From Gp6-AA40 sp036802945 (GTDB lineage Bacteria > Acidobacteriota > Vicinamibacteria > Vicinamibacterales > UBA2999): a stretch of 64,000 nt of DNA. The notes below the pieces were generated by a model. The model did no database searches. It was not told where the DNA came from and worked only from the letters and a program-made list of their open reading frames with translations. The position numbers were made by a program, and so were the translations under genes. Where the stretch lies: contig DAIRVG010000004.1 in NCBI GenBank assembly GCA_036802945.1, forward strand, positions 65,760 through 129,759, written 5' to 3'. Positions 34,494 to 43,225 of the stretch are shown in pieces (the stretch's first letter is position 1; each line of letters opens with the position of its first letter).

Positions 34494-35656
34494 ATCCGTA
34501 CGGTCCGAGCGAGCTCGGCGAACCGAGGACCTTTGATCCGATCGACGTTCGGCTTCAACAGAGCGGAGCCACTGCCGGACGCCTGTTGCCGACATCGCGA
34601 TTCGGCGCGCTCGACTGGTCCACGGGCGCATTCCCCGCTCTGCTGTTACTGGTGACGGGCGCAGCCCTCGGGCCCCATGGCCTGGTACTGCTCACACCCC
34701 AGACCCTGGCGTTTCTCGATCCGGCGTCTCCGATCGCCCTGGCCACACTAGGGGTCATTGCCGGACTGAGCATCAGGACCGGCCGAGCGGATCGACGGAT
34801 TGTCGCGGCCTCAGGCGCGCAGGCGATGGTGACCGCGATCGTGGTTGCTTCAGGCGTTTTGCTCGTAGGCCCGGCGGTGACGGTCAACCCGTTTCCGCCA
34901 TGGTGGATGGTTGCCATGGCGCTCGGCGTCTCCGCGGCCACGTCATCCTCGCTGCCGTCGGATCCGCCGCGCACCTCGCACGACGTCGCGGCGCGCCTGG
35001 ACGTTCAGGACTATCTGCTTCCCGTCGTCTTGGGCGGCGTGCTGCTGGCGTTTCTCCGCGAGCCCTCGCCCGCCGCAGCCTTCCTGGTCGCCGCGCAGGC
35101 AACGCTCATAGCCGTTGTGATCGCCATCGCGGGATGGCTGATCCTGTCACAAGCGTCAACACCGGCGGAACAGCGGGTGTGTGTCCTTGCGAGTCTCCTG
35201 CTGCTCGGCGGCGCCGCCGACTATCTCTCGATGTCGGCCCTGCTCGGCGGCCTGGTTGCCGGAGCGTGCTGGCAATTTGCCGGCGGCGCGGTGCGCGAGT
35301 ACATCCGTCGCGACGTCGCGTATGTCCAACACTCGCTGCTCGTCATGATCCTGCTGCTTGCGGGCGCCCGCGCGGACTTCTCGCCGGTTACGCTGACTCT
35401 GTCAATCGCTTACGTTGTCGTTCGCACGAGCGGGAAGCTCCTCGGCGGATGGCTCGCGGCGCAGTCGTTGGCAGCCAATCCACTGAGCAACAATGTCCAG
35501 CTGATCTCTCCGGGCGTGTTCGGCGTCGCGTTCGCGTTGAATGTCGTGCGCGCCGGCGGACCTGAGTTCACGCCAATGCTGACCGTCGTCGTCGTCGGCA
35601 CCATTGCATCGTCGCTGATCGCCGCTTTCTCCCGCTCCGGGGTCAGCAAGGGATGA
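34490..35656 (+). CDS. CPA2-like Na+(K+)/H+ antiporter-type membrane protein
   Basis: This encodes 388 aa, hydrophobic throughout with about 10-12 predicted helices after a polar N-terminus of about 45 residues. Kef/NapA-like signatures are the GPxGL start (GAALGPHGLVLL), a central ALGVSAATSSSLPSD segment where CPA2 proteins have the SSTA helix break, and a late SMSALLGGLVAGACW corresponding to the family LGAFLAG helix. No TrkA-N/RCK domain follows. It overlaps the PDZ gene upstream and the antiporter-OtsA fusion downstream (both ATGA), so the two antiporter-like proteins are translated together and may pair. Transported ion and activity are inferred. Confidence 0.75.
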   Translation: MNPYGPSELGEPRTFDPIDVRLQQSGATAGRLLPTSRFGALDWSTGAFPALLLLVTGAALGPHGLVLLTPQTLAFLDPASPIALATLGVIAGLSIRTGRADRRIVAASGAQAMVTAIVVASGVLLVGPAVTVNPFPPWWMVAMALGVSAATSSSLPSDPPRTSHDVAARLDVQDYLLPVVLGGVLLAFLREPSPAAAFLVAAQATLIAVVIAIAGWLILSQASTPAEQRVCVLASLLLLGGAADYLSMSALLGGLVAGACWQFAGGAVREYIRRDVAYVQHSLLVMILLLAGARADFSPVTLTLSIAYVVVRTSGKLLGGWLAAQSLAANPLSNNVQLISPGVFGVAFALNVVRAGGPEFTPMLTVVVVGTIASSLIAAFSRSGVSKG

Positions 35657-38409
35657 GACGATTCGGAGCGCTGGCGCTGGCGGTCGGCGCCGTCGCCTGG
35701 GTCCATGCCCTCGGCGAGACCGGAGCCGTGGCGTCGGCGGGCCCGGCGCTGGCGCTTGGCTTCACGCTCCTGGGCGCATGGGTCACGGGCGACCTGCTTC
35801 GACGTTTTCACGTGCCCCGGCTTACCGGGTACTTGCTGTTCGGCGTTCTCGTCGGCCCGTACCTGGCAAACGTCATCACCGAGTCGATGGCGGCACAACT
35901 GCAGGTAATCACCGGCATCGCAACAACCCTGATCGCGCTGATTGCCGGCCTCACGCTCAGCATCGAACGGCTCCGCGGCCGGCTCTCCGCGATCGTCCGC
36001 ATGACCGCGGCAACACTTGCCGTTGCCAGCGCCGGTGTCGCTGCCATTGCCTGGGTCGCATGGCCGTGGCTCCCGGTCGCGCCCGACGCCGAGGGCGCGG
36101 CGAGGCTGGCGATGGTTCTCCTGCTCACCGTCATGGTCGTCAGCTTCTCGCCGACGATGACGGCCGCAGTCACGACCGACACCGGCGCCCGTGGTCGTCT
36201 GAGCGAGCTCGTGCTCGCCGTCGTCGTCCTTGCCGATCTCGTGATGCTGCTGCTGTTCTCGTTCTCGATGCAGCTGGCGCGTGCCGTATTCCGGCCCGAC
36301 ATGGACGGCGGCAGCCTGATCGTGCAGTTCGCGTGGGAGAGCGGCGGCGCGGTGGCGTTCGGCGCCCTCGTCGGCGCGCTGTTTGCGCTCTATCTCCGAT
36401 ACGTTGGGCGCGAGGTGGCGCTGGTCCTGCTCGCGGTGTGCGGACTGCTCAGTCAGGTCGGCACCACACAGCAGTTCGAGCCGCTGCTTGCGGCGGTGGC
36501 TGCCGGTCTCGTGATTGAGAACCTGTCGGTCGCTCAGGGCGACACGCTCAAGGCGGCTGTTCAGCGCGGCGCTCCACCAGTACTCGTGATCTTTTTCGTC
36601 GCCATCGGTTCATCGCTGCGCGTGGACGCGCTCGCGGCCCTCGGTCCGGTTGCGCTCGCTCTGGCGGCGATTCGAGCCGCGTTGATCCGGACCGGAGTGT
36701 CTGCCGGCCTCGCGGTCTCCGGGATCGATCGACGGGTGGGCGAACACGCCTGGACGGGACTGATCTCCCAGGCTGGCATCACGCTTGGCCTCGCATCGGT
36801 GGTCGCCAGCGAGTTTCCAGGATGGGGCACGCAACTGCAGACGCTGCTGATCGCGCTCATTCCAATCCACGAGTTCGTCGGCCCGATGCTGTTCAGACGG
36901 GGCCTGGCCCGGGCTGGCGAGCTGGAGGCTCAGACCCCGCGGCCCCTGCTCGTCGTCTCGAATCGAGAGCCGTATCTGCACCTGACCCGGCGTGACGGCT
37001 CCGTCACGTGGACGACGGCGACGGGTGGCGTGGCCGTCGCCCTGGACGCACTGATGCGTGAGCGCGGCGGCACATGGATCGCACACGGTTCCGGATCGGC
37101 CGATCGGCTCGTGGTCGATGACAGCGACAAGGTTCACGTTCCACCGGAACATCCTTCGTATGTGCTGCGCCGGCTCTGGCTCGAGGAACCGACGTTCTCG
37201 GCGTACTACGGCGGCTTCGCCAACGAGGGCCTCTGGCCCCTGTGTCACGTTGTCGATGTGCGGCCGACATTCCGCAGCGAGGACTGGGCCGCATACAAGG
37301 ACGTCAACGACCGTTTTGCCGCCGCCATCGACGAGGAGCTCGACTCGTCGAACACGCCGGTGTTTCTCCAGGACTATCACCTTGCCCTGGTGGCCCCATC
37401 GCTGCGCACGAGGCGACCCGCCGCTCGCACGGCGCTCTTCTGGCACATTCCCTGGCCGTCTCCGGATCGGCTCCGTATATGCCCGTGGCGCCGCGAGATC
37501 CTGACTGGGCTGGCGGCCAACGACTTGCTTGCGTTTCAACTCGATCGCGATCGACGCAACTTCCTTCTCGCCGCCGAGGAGGAGCTCGACGGCGAGGTCG
37601 ATCTCGAGGCGTCGCGCATCTGGGTCGACGGGCGATCGACGACCGTCGTATCAGTACCGATTGGCGTCGACTACGACCGGATTCAGGGCATTGCCGCCGA
37701 AGATTCGCTCGCAGACGAACAGCGACGCCTGCGGCGGCTCTTCGACCTTCGCGCCGACATCGTCGGCATCGGCGTCGATCGGCTCGACTACACGAAAGGC
37801 ATTCCCGAGCGACTGGATGCGCTCGACGAAGTGCTGACCCGGCGGCCGGAGCTGCGAGGGCGACTGACCTTCGTCCAGATCGGCGTACCATCTCGTTCGG
37901 GGCTTCACAGTTATGCCGAAATTGAATCGCAGATCAGTCAACGGATCGATGCGCTCAACCGGCGCCACCGTGTGCGCGGCGGACCACCGGTCGTCTGCTA
38001 TCAGAAAACGCCCCTCGCGATCGGAAGCCTGGTTGCGCTCTACCGTCTCGCGCATTTCTGCATCGTCAGCTCGCTCCATGACGGGATGAACCTGGTCGCG
38101 AAGGAATTCGTCGCGGCCCGCGACGACGAGGACGGCGTGCTCGTGTTGAGCGCTCTCGCGGGCGCGGCGCAGGAGCTGCACGAGGCGCTGATTATCAATC
38201 CGTACGACATCGAGGGCTTCGCCGACGCGCTGACACAAGCGATCGACATGCCGGTGGAGGAACGGCGCACGCGCATGCGTGCGCTGCGGCGCGCGGTCGC
38301 CGGACGCAATGTCTTCGGCTGGGCATCAGATATTCTGGAAGGGCTCGAGAGCCTGTGGACCAGGCCGTTGCACTATGCGGTCCGAGGCTGGGAGGATACG
38401 TCCGTCTGA
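35653..38409 (+). CDS. CPA2-type cation/proton antiporter fused to trehalose-6-phosphate synthase
   Basis: This encodes 918 aa in one uninterrupted frame. Residues about 1-415 form an antiporter domain (FHVPRLTGYLLFGVLVGPY; SPTMTAAVTTDTGARGRLSE; VVVLADLVMLL; AAVAAGLVIENLS). At residue about 430 a complete GT20 OtsA domain begins (LLVVSNREPY). It has the acceptor pocket (YYGGFANEGLWP), FLQDYHLALVAP, FWHIPWPSPD, the nucleotide-sugar Arg/Lys pair (VDRLDYTKGIPERLDAL) and DGMNLVAKEFVA. The enzyme joins UDP- or GDP-glucose to glucose-6-phosphate. In ordinary CPA2 transporters the cytoplasmic C-terminus carries a regulatory RCK domain; here the enzyme replaces it. The ATG overlaps the upstream stop, and otsB begins after one nucleotide. 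Confidence 0.93.
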   Translation: MRRFGALALAVGAVAWVHALGETGAVASAGPALALGFTLLGAWVTGDLLRRFHVPRLTGYLLFGVLVGPYLANVITESMAAQLQVITGIATTLIALIAGLTLSIERLRGRLSAIVRMTAATLAVASAGVAAIAWVAWPWLPVAPDAEGAARLAMVLLLTVMVVSFSPTMTAAVTTDTGARGRLSELVLAVVVLADLVMLLLFSFSMQLARAVFRPDMDGGSLIVQFAWESGGAVAFGALVGALFALYLRYVGREVALVLLAVCGLLSQVGTTQQFEPLLAAVAAGLVIENLSVAQGDTLKAAVQRGAPPVLVIFFVAIGSSLRVDALAALGPVALALAAIRAALIRTGVSAGLAVSGIDRRVGEHAWTGLISQAGITLGLASVVASEFPGWGTQLQTLLIALIPIHEFVGPMLFRRGLARAGELEAQTPRPLLVVSNREPYLHLTRRDGSVTWTTATGGVAVALDALMRERGGTWIAHGSGSADRLVVDDSDKVHVPPEHPSYVLRRLWLEEPTFSAYYGGFANEGLWPLCHVVDVRPTFRSEDWAAYKDVNDRFAAAIDEELDSSNTPVFLQDYHLALVAPSLRTRRPAARTALFWHIPWPSPDRLRICPWRREILTGLAANDLLAFQLDRDRRNFLLAAEEELDGEVDLEASRIWVDGRSTTVVSVPIGVDYDRIQGIAAEDSLADEQRRLRRLFDLRADIVGIGVDRLDYTKGIPERLDALDEVLTRRPELRGRLTFVQIGVPSRSGLHSYAEIESQISQRIDALNRRHRVRGGPPVVCYQKTPLAIGSLVALYRLAHFCIVSSLHDGMNLVAKEFVAARDDEDGVLVLSALAGAAQELHEALIINPYDIEGFADALTQAIDMPVEERRTRMRALRRAVAGRNVFGWASDILEGLESLWTRPLHYAVRGWEDTSV

Positions 38410-38410
38410 C

Positions 38411-39190
38411 ATGCAGACCATCCTGGCGGAAGAGCAGCGCGCGCTGCTAGCCAGCTTCGCGCACTCCAACGTGCTACTGGCATTCGACTACGACGGAACG
38501 CTCGCGCCCATCGCCCCGACGCCCGCCGGCGCACGGATGAGGCGCGACACCCGGCGGCTGCTGACACTGGCCGCCCGCCTGTATCCGTGCGTCATCATTT
38601 CCGGGCGGGCGCTCGACGATCTCACGCGACGACTTCGTCACATTCCGGCGTGGTATCTGTTCGGAAACCACGGGCTCGAGCCAGCCACACCCGACGCGCC
38701 GTATCCAACCCATGCGCGCGAATGGGCGCTGCATCTCAAAAAGCGGCTGCCGCGGGATCCCGGCATCGTCATCGAGGACAAGCGGTATTCCGTCACGATT
38801 CACTACCGCGGCGTTCGCGACAAGCGCCGCGCGATCGAGGCGATCGACAAAGCCGTTGCCGAGCTCCCGGAGGCGCGGGCACTGGGAGGGGACGAAGCGG
38901 TGAGCCTGCTACCTCGCGGCGGCGCCGACAAGGGGGTCGCGCTTCAACAGGCGTGCAGGTGGTTTGCGTGCGACAGCGCGATTTACATCGGCGATGACGG
39001 CACGGACGAGGACGCGTTCGCGTCCGCATCTCCAGAAAAGCTGCTCGCCATTCGCGTCGGAGGGGCGGTCGGCTCCCGGGCGCGGTATCAACTCGATCGC
39101 CAGGAGGACGTCGACGCGCTTCTCCGCATTCTCGTCGACTTCCGGACGGCCGACTCCAGTTCCATGCGGCGCCGAGCCAAGGCGCGATAG
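38411..39190 (+). CDS. otsB: Trehalose-6-phosphate phosphatase
   Basis: This encodes 259 aa. It dephosphorylates trehalose-6-phosphate made by the fused synthase upstream. HAD motifs are DYDGTLAPIAP (nucleophile and acid Asp), VIISGRALDDL and IYIGDDGTDEDAF. The cap domain contains FGNHGLEPATP and the substrate-contact Lys in RGGADKGVALQ. The ATG at 38411 lies one nucleotide after the fusion-gene stop; the frame is open further upstream but only overlaps that gene. Confidence 0.96.
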   Translation: MQTILAEEQRALLASFAHSNVLLAFDYDGTLAPIAPTPAGARMRRDTRRLLTLAARLYPCVIISGRALDDLTRRLRHIPAWYLFGNHGLEPATPDAPYPTHAREWALHLKKRLPRDPGIVIEDKRYSVTIHYRGVRDKRRAIEAIDKAVAELPEARALGGDEAVSLLPRGGADKGVALQQACRWFACDSAIYIGDDGTDEDAFASASPEKLLAIRVGGAVGSRARYQLDRQEDVDALLRILVDFRTADSSSMRRRAKAR

Positions 39191-39195
39191 GACAG

Positions 39196-40866
39196 ATGTC
39201 CCTCGCGGGAAGCGCATCAGATTCACAGTGGTACAAGGACGCCGTCATCTATGAGCTGAACGTCCGCACGTTTTGTGACTCGAACGGCGACGGGATCGGC
39301 GACTTCGCGGGTCTGACGCAAAAGCTCGAGTACCTTGAAGAGCTCGGGGTGACATGCCTGTGGCTGCTGCCCTTCTACGAGTCGCCCCTGCGTGATGACG
39401 GATACGACATCGCGCACTACGAGCGGATTCACCCTGCCTGCGGGACCAGGCGCGACTTCAGGGCGTTCCTGGATCAGGCGCATGCGCGTGGGATACGCGT
39501 CATCACCGAACTGGTCCTGAATCACACCTCGGATCGGCACCCATGGTTCGAGGCGGCGCGCCGGGCGCCGGCCGGTACGCCGAAGCGTGACTTCTATGTC
39601 TGGAGCAACAACACCGACCGGTACGCCGGGGCACGCGTCATTTTCAGCGACACCGAGCAGTCCAACTGGACCTGGGATCCGGTTGCGGGAGCGTTCTACT
39701 GGCATCGATTCTTCCACCATCAGCCGGACCTGAACTTCGACAACCCCGAGGTGCGGCTCGCGGTCCTGAAGGTCATGCGCTACTGGTTCGACCAGGGAGT
39801 CGACGGGCTCCGGCTCGACGCCGTCGCGCACTTGTTCGAGCGCGAGGGTACGACCTGCGAGAACCTGCCAGAGACACACCAGTTCCTGAAACAGATCCGG
39901 CGCGATATGGACCAGCGCTACACCGGTCGCGTGCTGTTGGCGGAGGCCAACGATCAGTCACGGCACGTGCTGGAGTATTTCGGCGAGGACGACGAATGCC
40001 ACATGGCCTTTCATTTCCCGTTGATGCCGCGGCTTTTCATCGGAATCTTTCGTGGACATGCGTCGGCCATCGTTGATGTCGTCGAGGCCACGCGCCGGAT
40101 TCCGGACGCATGCCAGTGGGCCATCTTTCTCCGGAACCATGACGAGTTGACGTTGTCGGCGGTAACCGAGGAGGAGCGCGACTTCCTGGTGGCGGCCTGC
40201 GTTGCCGAGCCGCAGATGACGCTTCATCGCGGGATCCGGCGCCGCCTTGCGCCGCTGCTGGGCAACGATCGACGCCGCATCGAGCTCGCGCACGTGCTGC
40301 TGCTGTCGCTGCCGGGAACGCCGGTCCTCTACTACGGGGATGAAATCGGCATGGGCGACGACCTTCGCCTGCACGACCGTGACGGTGTTCGCACGCCGAT
40401 GCAATGGTCCGACGACGCCCATGCGGGCTTCGCGCCACGGAGCGTGACGCGTCTCGTGATCCCGATCATCGACAATCCGGTTAATGGGTACCGCGTGGTC
40501 AACGTGGCCGCACAGCAACGCAGGTCCGATTCACTGCTGGCGCGGGTCAAGCGTCTGCTTCAGGTGAGGCGCCGCCACGTCGCGTTCGGCCGGGGAACGA
40601 TCGAATTCGTACGCACCGGCAACGAGGCGGTCCTGGCCTTCATACGGGTCCACCTGAACGACACGATCCTCGTCGTGGCCAACCTGTCGGGATCCGTGCA
40701 ATCCGTGACGCTCGAATTGCCCGAGTCCATCATCGGTCTCGCACTGGTCGAGATCGCCGATGACGTGGCGTTCCCGGCGGCGGGGTCCTCACCCTACCCG
40801 CTCGCGCTGGCTCCCTATGCTTCGTATTGGCTCGCCGCCGACAGACGCTCCCCCGGGTGCGGCTGA
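39196..40866 (+). CDS. treS: Trehalose synthase (maltose alpha-D-glucosyltransferase)
   Basis: This encodes 556 aa, a GH13 isomerase interconverting maltose and trehalose. The start matches TreS (WYKDAVIYELNVRTF, DSNGDGIGDFAGL). The catalytic triad is present: Asp in GVDGLRLDAVAHL, Glu in RVLLAEAND and Asp in FLRNHDELTLS. Further TreS text is NCENLPETH-like CENLPETHQFLKQIRR, ECHMAFHFPLMPRLF and RRRLAPLLGNDRRRIEL. No maltokinase domain is fused. It starts 5 nt after otsB, so the operon offers two trehalose routes (OtsAB and TreS), or TreS may drain trehalose to maltose and glycogen; glgX lies 17 kb away. It ends 1 nt before the convergent gene. Confidence 0.95.
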   Translation: MSLAGSASDSQWYKDAVIYELNVRTFCDSNGDGIGDFAGLTQKLEYLEELGVTCLWLLPFYESPLRDDGYDIAHYERIHPACGTRRDFRAFLDQAHARGIRVITELVLNHTSDRHPWFEAARRAPAGTPKRDFYVWSNNTDRYAGARVIFSDTEQSNWTWDPVAGAFYWHRFFHHQPDLNFDNPEVRLAVLKVMRYWFDQGVDGLRLDAVAHLFEREGTTCENLPETHQFLKQIRRDMDQRYTGRVLLAEANDQSRHVLEYFGEDDECHMAFHFPLMPRLFIGIFRGHASAIVDVVEATRRIPDACQWAIFLRNHDELTLSAVTEEERDFLVAACVAEPQMTLHRGIRRRLAPLLGNDRRRIELAHVLLLSLPGTPVLYYGDEIGMGDDLRLHDRDGVRTPMQWSDDAHAGFAPRSVTRLVIPIIDNPVNGYRVVNVAAQQRRSDSLLARVKRLLQVRRRHVAFGRGTIEFVRTGNEAVLAFIRVHLNDTILVVANLSGSVQSVTLELPESIIGLALVEIADDVAFPAAGSSPYPLALAPYASYWLAADRRSPGCG

Positions 40867-40867
40867 G

Positions 40868-42013
40868 TCAACGTTGGAATTCGATGTAGTACGCGGAACG
40901 GCCGGTCAAAAAAAATCTGGCGCGCTGTCCGGCTTCCCTGTCTGTGCCGCCGGCCGTGTCAAGGCCCACGACCTGCGGATACCATCCACCGCCGTTCATC
41001 AGCTTGCGCGGCGCGCTCCACGCATGCGCGTCACTGAGCTCGCGCGAATACGAAACATAGATGCCCTCGTTGTCGAAGTTTTCGTTCTTCGCGCGATTCA
41101 GCAGCATCACGTAACGCTCGAGATAAGTGTTCCAGTGAATCGACGCTCCCCAGAATGCGTCAACGGCGTAATCGCGATCGTGCCAGGGGTTCGAAACCGG
41201 GACGAGCGCCGTACCTGCCGGATACTCCCATTCGGTTCTCGAGCCGTCGTCGACGCGTTTCGCGGGGAGCCACGCGCCATCGTGAAGCACCGCAATCTGC
41301 CCTCGAGGCACATCGCGATCGGCCCAGGGCATCCGCGCAATCGCCACACCTTGCGCCAGCCGCTCCTTCGCATATTGGCTGAAATACATATAGAGATAGC
41401 GATGGTCGGCGTCGAGCACAACGCTGGGATCCCCAACGCCGCCAACCAGGAAACGATTCGACGTGGTGCATGCGTGGCTGCCTGGCGGACTTTCGAGTAT
41501 CACGCCAAGGTTCTCCCAGGTCAGACCGCGATCGCGAGATCTGGCGGCGCCGATGCTCAGGATCGACCGATCCGGCCTGCCACACACATCATCAGGGACT
41601 TCATGGTGGTAGTACCCGTACCAGGTACCGCCGTCATCTGGAATGACGGCTTCCATCCATACGCCGTAGCCTGGATGCGGCAGCAGCGTGATCGCCTCGA
41701 GGCGCTGGAGGTCATCCAGTCGAGGACCGGCGAGGAGAGAAGGCGCTCCACCCCACGACGCGACTGCGAAGAGCGTCCAGACGCCATCGACGAGATCCCA
41801 CGCCATCGGCGTGTTGGAATCGACCGCGGTCGGCAGCGTCAAAGTGGGAGCGGACACGAGGCGCGCCGAGAGCGGGCGCTCAGACTGGGCTCGGAGCGGA
41901 ACCAGCGTGGCCGCGATCAGACAACCGCCGATCGCCGCCGCAAAGGCGCGGATCACTGTCTGGTGAAATGAACGAGGTGCCGCGATGTGCCAGCCATGAA
42001 GAACCGCGCCCAT
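40868..42013 (-). CDS. Secreted beta-propeller/glycosidase-like protein, copy 2
   Basis: This encodes 381 aa. The N-terminus carries a hydrophobic export segment (AAAIGGCLIAATLVPLRAQ). Text characteristic of five-bladed propeller sugar-binding or hydrolase folds includes GYYHHEVPDD, IGAARSRDRGLTWENLGVIL and HWNTYLERYVMLLNRAK. It is paralogous to the next gene upstream (41953-43074), sharing the Asp-Ser-Asn start (AVDSNTPMAWDL) and order of motifs. GH43/DUF4185-like proteins share such features, but no catalytic assignment is possible by eye. The annotated ATG at 42013 overlaps the paralogue's 3' end by about 60 nt; later starts are possible. Confidence 0.7.
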   Translation of the reverse strand: MGAVLHGWHIAAPRSFHQTVIRAFAAAIGGCLIAATLVPLRAQSERPLSARLVSAPTLTLPTAVDSNTPMAWDLVDGVWTLFAVASWGGAPSLLAGPRLDDLQRLEAITLLPHPGYGVWMEAVIPDDGGTWYGYYHHEVPDDVCGRPDRSILSIGAARSRDRGLTWENLGVILESPPGSHACTTSNRFLVGGVGDPSVVLDADHRYLYMYFSQYAKERLAQGVAIARMPWADRDVPRGQIAVLHDGAWLPAKRVDDGSRTEWEYPAGTALVPVSNPWHDRDYAVDAFWGASIHWNTYLERYVMLLNRAKNENFDNEGIYVSYSRELSDAHAWSAPRKLMNGGGWYPQVVGLDTAGGTDREAGQRARFFLTGRSAYYIEFQR

Positions 42014-43074
42014 TCGCCGGCAATCTTGTCGGTGCCGGTGCCTTCATCCAGGCCAATCACCTGGGGATACCAGCTGCCGCCGTTCAATATCTTCATTGGG
42101 ACTGACCAGAGGCGCGGATCGTCCAACCGCGAGGTAAACGAGACGTAGATCCCTTCCTCGTTGTATTTCGTGTCCTTGGCGCGATTCAGGAGCATCACGT
42201 ACATCTGCAGGTACGTATTCCAATGGACCGACGGCCCCCAGAACGCATTCGTTGTCGTGCCCTCGTCATGCCACCCGTCAGAGACGGGGAAGATTGGGAC
42301 GCCGGCCCCGAACGCCCATGTCGTCTCATCACCATCCGCAACCTCGCGCGCGGCCGGGATCCAGAATCTCGTGCGCCAGACCATGACCTTGCCCTCAGGC
42401 TCGTCGCGATCTGCCCACGCGAGCCGCGCGACCGCGACACCCTGCTGGACGCTCGCCCGTTCATACTGGGAGAAGAAGAAATACAGATCGCGCGAGTCGG
42501 CATCGAGCTGCACGCTGAAATCGCCGATGCCGTTGACAAAAAACACGTTGTTCGTCGCGCAGGCGAAGGTGGATGCCGGCGCTTCGAGGACGATGCCCAG
42601 GTCCTCCCAGGTGCGACCGCGATCGTCGGAACGGGCGGCTCCGATCCGGGGAATGACCTTGTTGCTGCCGGGACAGACCGGCGTGGCTGGCATCTCGTTG
42701 TGGTAGTAGCCATACCACGTGCCGTCGACATCAGGGACGATCGCTTCGATCCACACGCCGCCCCCAGGCCAGGGATCGAGAGTAACGGGCTGGGCGGTGC
42801 CGAGCGTCGTCAGACTTCTGCCGCGGGCGGTGCTCGGCTGTCCTCCAAACGACGTCGCAATGTAGAGGAACGGTACGCCGCGGATCAGATCCCATACAGC
42901 AGGGCTGTTGCTGTCGACTTCACCTGACAATCGCAGCTCGGTCGCAGGCACGAGTCGGGCCTGTGGGTTGATCGTCACCGGGACCTGCGCGCGAAGACCG
43001 GTCGCGACAACGAATACGGCCACCGCGACCGACGCCACGAGAAGCGGCTGCTGCACCGCGTACTTCACGCTCAA
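41953..43074 (-). CDS. Secreted beta-propeller/glycosidase-like protein, copy 1
   Basis: This encodes 373 aa with signal peptide LLVASVAVAVFVVATGLRAQ. Motifs parallel the downstream copy: EVDSNSPAVWDL, TWYGYYHNEMPATP, IGAARSDDRGRTWEDLGIVL, VQLDADSRDLYFFFSQYERA and HWNTYLQMYVMLLNRAKD. It follows an Oar-like TonB receptor gene on the same strand, suggesting a surface import or degradation set (inference). Function is not proven; a sialidase-like or GH43-like propeller is the nearest description. Confidence 0.7.
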   Translation of the reverse strand: MSVKYAVQQPLLVASVAVAVFVVATGLRAQVPVTINPQARLVPATELRLSGEVDSNSPAVWDLIRGVPFLYIATSFGGQPSTARGRSLTTLGTAQPVTLDPWPGGGVWIEAIVPDVDGTWYGYYHNEMPATPVCPGSNKVIPRIGAARSDDRGRTWEDLGIVLEAPASTFACATNNVFFVNGIGDFSVQLDADSRDLYFFFSQYERASVQQGVAVARLAWADRDEPEGKVMVWRTRFWIPAAREVADGDETTWAFGAGVPIFPVSDGWHDEGTTTNAFWGPSVHWNTYLQMYVMLLNRAKDTKYNEEGIYVSFTSRLDDPRLWSVPMKILNGGSWYPQVIGLDEGTGTDKIAGEWARFFMAGTSRHLVHFTRQ

Positions 43075-43125
43075 CCGACGTCGCCTCGCATTGCGTGGGC
43101 TGATTGTTGATCAAGTTATTGTCCC

Positions 43126-43225
43126 NNNNNNNNNNNNNNNNNNNNNNNNNNNNNNNNNNNNNNNNNNNNNNNNNNNNNNNNNNNNNNNNNNNNNNNNNNN
43201 NNNNNNNNNNNNNNNNNNNNNNNNN
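43126..43225. other. Assembly gap (100 N)
   Basis: Exactly 100 N, a placeholder of unknown real length. It removes the C-terminus of the TonB-dependent receptor to its right and possibly intergenic sequence. Confidence 0.99.

Noticed and set aside
43075..43125. C-terminus of the TonB receptor left of the N gap
   Set aside because: No frame there ends in the aromatic barrel terminus expected, so the true end is inside the gap.
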